A stretch of 64,000 nucleotides of DNA from Brassica napus. Taxonomy: Eukaryota > Streptophyta > Magnoliopsida > Brassicales > Brassicaceae. Under the pieces are notes generated by a model. That model searched no databases and had not been told where the DNA came from. It worked only from the letters and a program-made list of their open reading frames with translations. Location of the stretch: contig NC_063438.1 in the NCBI RefSeq assembly GCF_020379485.1, positions 6,404,835 to 6,468,834 of the forward strand. The letters are read 5' to 3'. This document shows positions 58,341 to 64,000 of this stretch, one piece after another (within the stretch, counting starts at the first letter, position 1; every line of letters begins with the position of its first letter). The position numbers and the translations under genes are program-made.

Positions 58341-60767
58341 TTTCAAGTAGGGTTTTTAAATTTGTTGGTCTGTAGTTTGTTTTGGGATGAGAAGGAAGTG
58401 GTATAAGTGTCTATATATATAGGTAAATTCCTTGACGAAGGGAGTTTAGTTAAAATCTAAACCGAACCAGATATTGATTATTTTCTTCCAAAAAAAAGAT
58501 TAGAGATGAGACTAGTAAGACCAACCCATCGATGGATATGCGTATTTGAAATTCTCACCGATAAAAGTTAGCATTTTAAATTCTGAATAGAGATAAATTT
58601 CTATTTTATAAATGTATAATTTTGATATATCCTAAGTTTTCTAGTTTTTTTTGTCATCAAAATATTTTAAATATATGATTTACATTTTAGTGTTATATAT
58701 TGTGTAACTCTATAATCTTATTGGTTAGATTTTTTATTCGATATTATTTATATATAATTATTTTTATACATTTTATTTTTGTATTAATTGTTATTATATA
58801 CTAATATATTTTTTTCAGTTTGATATAATAAGTTCATTATATGAAATAATCAAACAGAGAAACTCCTTCAACATATATATTTTAAAAAATTTCTACAGTT
58901 TGCATACAATACATTTTAAAATTTTAATTCTATAGTTATACTATAGAAATGATATTTGTTTAGAATAATTTATAATTTCATGTTGTATTTAAAAATATAC
59001 TTTAGCATTTCTATTGTTTTATTATATTGTGAGATTTTATAAGTAAATACATTGCTCAGTTTAAGCAATTTGGTTCGATTTTAGTATATTATATTAATTT
59101 ACGAATTTAATATAATTTTCATTTTAATTCATATATTACTTATATTTTATAATAAAATGTCATATAATTTTTATTTTTGTAATAAATTTTTATTTAAAAT
59201 TATTATTTTATATAATATTATATGACTAATTATGAAATTAATCATGCAATAATTTTAAGATATTTAAAAATTTTAGTAAGATTTTGTTAGATTTTTCTCA
59301 ACATATTTTGTTATAACTAAAAGTAAAATTTAAATCTACAGTAAAAATGTATTATATTAATGTCCCTTTAATTATTAAGAATTTTTAGAAATGTTATATA
59401 TTTAATAGATAATGTGAATAATTAAATAGATGCAACTCATGAAATAGACATGGTATGATTTTTTTATAGTAGATAAATAAATTTACTTCTCTTTTAATAG
59501 AGAAGATTAGTTTAAACACAACAAATATGGGTGCCAGTGAAGAGTTAGCGGATGTAGGTAATTGTGATTCAAACAAACATTAGTACAGAATTCATAAGAT
59601 TACACATAGGCTAGAAATATCTCTGTTTTATGACTGATTAATTAGCAAATCTATCCTCATTTAATAATAAATTAATAAGATTAACACAATTATGCTTATA
59701 AGAATATCAAAAATAATATTATAATGATGAAATATAAAATAATTAATTTAGTAGAATTATAATATTGTATTTAGTTTTATTTTTGGTTTAGATGAAAATT
59801 CTAATGTCAATTAAGAAATTATATATTTTATAATAGTCAATATTCAAGTTTTAAATATATTAAATATTAGCAATTAAGAAAAATATTATAGAGAAAATTT
59901 TGATTTAAATTTTTATAAATACAAAGTATGATATTGGTTATGAATATAAACTGTATTTATATAATGTAATTCTAATTTCTAAAATTTAGTTTCAATTTAT
60001 TATATATTTTTTTTATTTTTAAACTAATTCTTGTCTGTTTAGAAAAACATAATTTAATTTTTATTATGCATCTGTGATTGGAAATATTTTTAAAATAGCT
60101 TTTTGATTGCGAAATATGGAAATGTAACTGAAAATGTTTTTTTTTGTGATTACTACCAAACACCAACAATAACTAACACTTGTGAAGAAGTTCTTTAAGA
60201 AATTAAGAGGCAATCCCTTGGATGTCTTTGACGAAATTAGGGATAAATGATATTCTCAATAGGTTTTTGTAGATTTTTCCGTCTCTTTTCTTTGAAAATA
60301 TCATTTATCCCTATCTTCTATGTTGTCTTTATTTTTATTTCCTTTATTAGGTTAGATACTCAGAAGTCACTATTGAAAAGATCTAAACTTTTAAACTTTT
60401 CAACTGTATTTTTCTTTTAGCTCATTACAAAGATTTTTCTTTTCAACGGTTTTTCTTTTAAACATGTATATAAATTCCTATACCTCTAAGGCTCTGACCC
60501 TTAACATGCCCGGATTATATAAATTATAAAATATGGACTTTGTACTGAATAAGTTTTTCCCTCCAAAATTTTAGTTCTATTATTGTAAATTTAAAAATCA
60601 GGATCCCAATTTCTTATATATAAAAAAAGATCTAATGCAAATGTATTTGGAGCATATGCTCAGAGCCAACACTGCCGTTAATAAGGCCTTAATCCTCAAA
60701 CCTCACCCTTAAGATTTAAGCTCTAATTAGAGAGAAAGTTTGTTACATTAAAATTAACTGTATGTTA
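58341..60767. other. MATH gene promoter, then AT-rich DNA
   Basis: A TATATATA string at 58413-58422 lies about 75 bases upstream of the MATH gene ATG and could be its TATA box. Beyond about 58500 the sequence is very AT-rich without coding frames or clear element ends. Confidence 0.45.
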
Positions 60768-61548
60768 TCTATTCTATTAAAATAGAGTATATTTTTATCG
60801 ATTATTTTTTTACTATAAAAAATGCTATAACAGTTCAATTAAAATAGATACAACTAATCATTACTATGCAATATTTTTTTAATCTAACCAATAATTAAGT
60901 CCTAAATAATTACATTTATGTGTGATTTAAAAATACAACTATGATTAAATATTCAAATTAATCATCTTGTAAAAATATTTTGGTCTAACAAAAATCTAGC
61001 CAAATTTACATGGCATATCAATTATACTATACTTATGCGGCTAAGGTAGCATACTTCCCAAACATACTATTCGCAAATGGGATTTCCTATATGCACCATT
61101 TACACTACGATTTATTTAATATTCATTCATGTAACTATAAGATATATTGTACAATTTTTGATGAAAAATTTCAACTACATTTTATTTAATGTTCATTTAT
61201 GTAAATATAAGACATACTATATTATAATTTGAGTAGATACCATAGGATGGTATGTTTGATGCATTCCAGTTATAATCTATTTCTGATGAATTTACCGTAC
61301 GTTTTTAGACTCCATGATCTCTAATATCATATTAACTATAATTTATGTTATAGTATACCATCAGCTAATCACAATATCATATATTTACAAAATGTTTAAA
61401 TTTGAATAATCAATTTCTATAAAACTTAGAATACTATATCGATTTCAAATAATATTCTAAATAAATCTTTATATATTTTTATAATTATTTTCATATAAGT
61501 TTAAATTGATTAATATAAATGAAACCAACAACACAGATTAAAATCTAG
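60768..61548 (+). mobile_element. Candidate decayed Helitron
   Basis: 5' A|TCTATTCTATTAAAATAG and 3' AATCTAG|T (CTAG 61545-61548), as in H1, but the subterminal hairpin is lost and the interior is very AT-rich. Boundaries are tentative. Confidence 0.35.
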
Positions 61549-62159
61549 TCTAACGTTAAAATTTAAAAGTTTCAACAACTTCTTTTTATATAGAGATATT
61601 TAATCGGACTGAGCTAAACTAGATCTGTGTACTGTAAACCTATATATGTAAACCTATGTAAACCTACCCTAATAAATTTCTAACTCTTTAACCTTATATA
61701 AATACATAGATTCTGTGTTTATATATACTTTTGAATAAATGAGATTTTATAATTTTTTACTGTATGCTATTTTTAGAATAAAAACATATTTTAATAATAC
61801 TTCAGAATATTTTTCTTTAAATTATTAATATTAAATTTGTTAGAGAATTTTGTAAATATAATACAGGATGTGGATGCTCTAATATGGGGTAGGAGGCATT
61901 TGATTCTTTTTCTTAACACACTAAACACGGCCATGCATCCAAGTTATATATCTTTAAGGAAATTTGTTTATTTTACTTTTTCAAAAGTAAGTCACTTATT
62001 TAGCAAAAAAAAAGTAACTCTTTTAAATGTTGTAGTTTTTATTTTCTAAATAAAACTTCTATTTTTATCATCTATTTTATTTATATAAATTATAGAATAA
62101 TAAAACAACATATATAATTAAAATAATACAAATACAATAAAACAAACGAAGAAAATATA
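61549..62159. other. AT-rich DNA, no gene
   Basis: No recognisable feature. Short frames only. Confidence 0.4.
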
Positions 62160-64000
62160 GATTCTTCTTAATCTGTCAGACAGGAGCTAAGAGATATTTT
62201 GGGCATACAAAATCTGGGAGGAATGGGAACATATTTAGGATTACCGGAGAGTCTTGGGGGTTCTAAGATACAAGTTTTTGTCTTTGTTCAAGAACGGTTA
62301 AATAATAGGGTCAATGGTTGGACTTTTAAGTTCTTTACGAAAGGAGGAAAAGAGGTGATTATCAAATCCGTGATTACGGCTTTGCCAAATCATGTGATGT
62401 CGTGTTATCGTTTACCCAAGGCTACTGCAAAAAAAATTGACGAGTGCGGTAGCACAGTTTTGGTGGAGCCCATGCGGTAGTACAAGAGGGATGCATTGGA
62501 AATCATGGGACAAAGTATGTGTAAGTAAGGAAGATGGAGGTTTAGGTTTTAAAGATATCACTGACTTTAACACTGCGATGCTTGGTAAACAATTATGGCG
62601 GCTGATAGAAAAGCCAAATACTTTATTTTCTCGAGTTTTTAAAGGTCGGTACTACAGGAATGCTTCACCCCTGGAACCGATTCGTTCATACTCTCCGTCA
62701 TATGGTTGGCGGAGTATTGTTTCTGCTAGATCTCTGGTAAGCAAAGGACTAATCAAAAGGGTGGGAACAGGATCTTCTATATCAGTATGGAATGATCCTT
62801 GGCTCCCAACCACTCGCCCGAGACCAGCCAATAAAAATCAACACAATCTTTACCCAGACCTTACAGTGGAGTCGCTTATTGATCCTCATTTGCGACGATG
62901 GAATTCGCAGGCGATTCAGGCTTTGGTGGATCCACAGGATGTGAAATTAATAGAGAGTATACCATTGAGTAGAACTCTGATAGCAGACAAGGATGGATGG
63001 CATTTCACAAATAATGGAAAATACACGGTTAAATCTGGATATCAGATTGAAAGGATATATCCAGATAAGGCAAAACCACCAGTAGTGTTTGGACCCACAG
63101 TGAATATTTTGAAAGCATATTGCTGGAAAATACGGTGTCCACCAAAGATTAAACATTTTCTATGGCAATTGGTGACAGGTTGTATAGCAGTCAAGAAAAA
63201 TCTGCATAAGCGAGGGATACCCGGCGACATTGTTTGTGCAAGATGTGGTGCGGAGGAGGAATCGATCAACCATGTGTTTTTTGAATGCCCTCCTGCACTT
63301 CAGACATGGGCTCTTTCAAAGATTCCAACATGTCCAACATTGTTTCCAACAAGTTCTCTCTTTGTGAACATGGATCATCTTTTTTGGAGAGTTGTTCCAC
63401 AGATGGAGGATCATCAGTTTGCATGGATACTATGGTATATATGGAAGGGAAGAAATAATAAAGTTTTTAGTAATATGGATGTGGATCCGTTGGATACCCT
63501 TAAACTGGCTGAAGCGGAATCAAAACTTTGGGCTGAGGCTCAAATTTTGAATGATAACAAGAGGATCCAACCGGTAGGGGCAATGATTCTTCCGTCAATC
63601 CCAGGAAGATGGTGTTTTACGGATGGTTCCTGGAAAGAAAATGATATTTTTTCTGGCCAAGGATGGTATAGTACTCTAGAGGGATTTGCGGGTTTGATGG
63701 GTGCAAGGAATGTTCGGGCGTCACTTTCTCCCCTTCATGCAGAAATGGAAGCCTTGTTATGGGCAATGGAATGTATGAAAAACTTACGACAATTTCAGGT
63801 TACGTTTGCAACGGATTGTTCTCAATTGGTGAAGATGGTTTCAACACCAGAGGAATGGCCAGCATTTGCAAGTTATTTGGAGGATATAAACAGCTTGAAA
63901 GAGAGTTTTTCCCACGCAGAGATTATCTATGTACCAAGAACGCATAACAAGAAGGCGGATAGCTTAGCCCGTAGCGCTAGGAAGGAAACGTCTTTTGTAG
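62160..64000 (+). mobile_element. LINE (non-LTR retrotransposon), 3' coding part, cut by window edge
   Basis: From about 62170 the frame encodes the C-terminal RT region (GGMGTYLGLPESLGGSK, FFTKGGKEVIIKSVITALP). A one-base shift at about 62427-62440 (an A run) interrupts it. The next frame is then open from 62441 to the window end without a stop: RGMHWKSWDKVC, GGLGFKD, the zf-RVT cysteines (CARCGAEEESINHVFFECP) and an RNase H domain (WCFTDGSWKEND; HAEMEALLWAM; VPRTHNKKADSLARSA). It is 5' truncated at about 62160. Only one lesion in about 1.8 kb implies a young copy. Confidence 0.9.

Noticed and set aside
1..64000. CRISPR arrays, operons, prokaryotic terminators or origins
   Set aside because: The window is plant nuclear DNA. 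The direct repeats seen are minisatellites, LTRs or transposon parts.

Overview
This is a plant nuclear window, almost certainly from a Brassica or close relative (tribe Brassiceae). The evidence is plant gene structure (short exons, AT-rich GT-AG introns), a crucifer gene set and a heavy load of small DNA transposons and Helitrons. From memory, the single-copy genes follow Arabidopsis chromosome 2 around At2g32840-At2g32920: PDIL2-3 (PDI9), ZW10/MIP1, a RALFL17-like peptide gene, BGLU33, an NAK-family kinase and a proline-rich protein appear here in the same order. Locus equivalences come from recognition, not from a database search.

Layout. 1-5.1 kb: two Helitrons joined end to end, then a broken AGL18-like MADS gene with a tandemly duplicated second exon. 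6.1-9.0 kb: intact ER protein disulfide isomerase. 9.6-13.4 kb: ZW10/MIP1 on the minus strand, 14 exons, with a 52-bp tandem repeat at the start of intron 1. 14.3-15.9 kb: Mutator-like transposase and TSSC4-like gene fragments. About 15.9-36.9 kb: a tandem segmental duplication of [RALFL17-like peptide gene + BGLU33]. Copy A of BGLU33 carries a 2-bp frameshift and several transposon insertions; copy B is an intact 13-exon reading frame. Both peptide genes are broken, by different lesions. 38.5-39.6 kb: degenerate CTAAACCC-type tandem repeat. 40.6-44.5 kb: NAK-family kinase whose first intron grew from about 87 bp to 1.84 kb through two hAT insertions. 45.2-46.8 kb: proline-rich protein gene. 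50.5-58.3 kb: a MATH/TRAF-like gene whose fourth intron holds two complete end-to-end Helitrons (50963-57219). These carry fragments of an SNF2 ATPase, a DnaJ co-chaperone, a YTH m6A reader and one unidentified gene. 62.2-64.0 kb: 3' part of a LINE running off the window.

The intact genes are housekeeping or stress genes that do not form a pathway: ER protein folding (PDI), Golgi-to-ER vesicle tethering (ZW10/MIP1), probable vacuolar ABA-glucose-ester hydrolysis (BGLU33, by family), and an NAK-family kinase. The main interest is transposon archaeology. The duplicated BGLU33 block supplies empty sites that fix several insertions to the base, and the Helitron pair has assembled a multi-gene chimera inside an intron of an otherwise open host gene.
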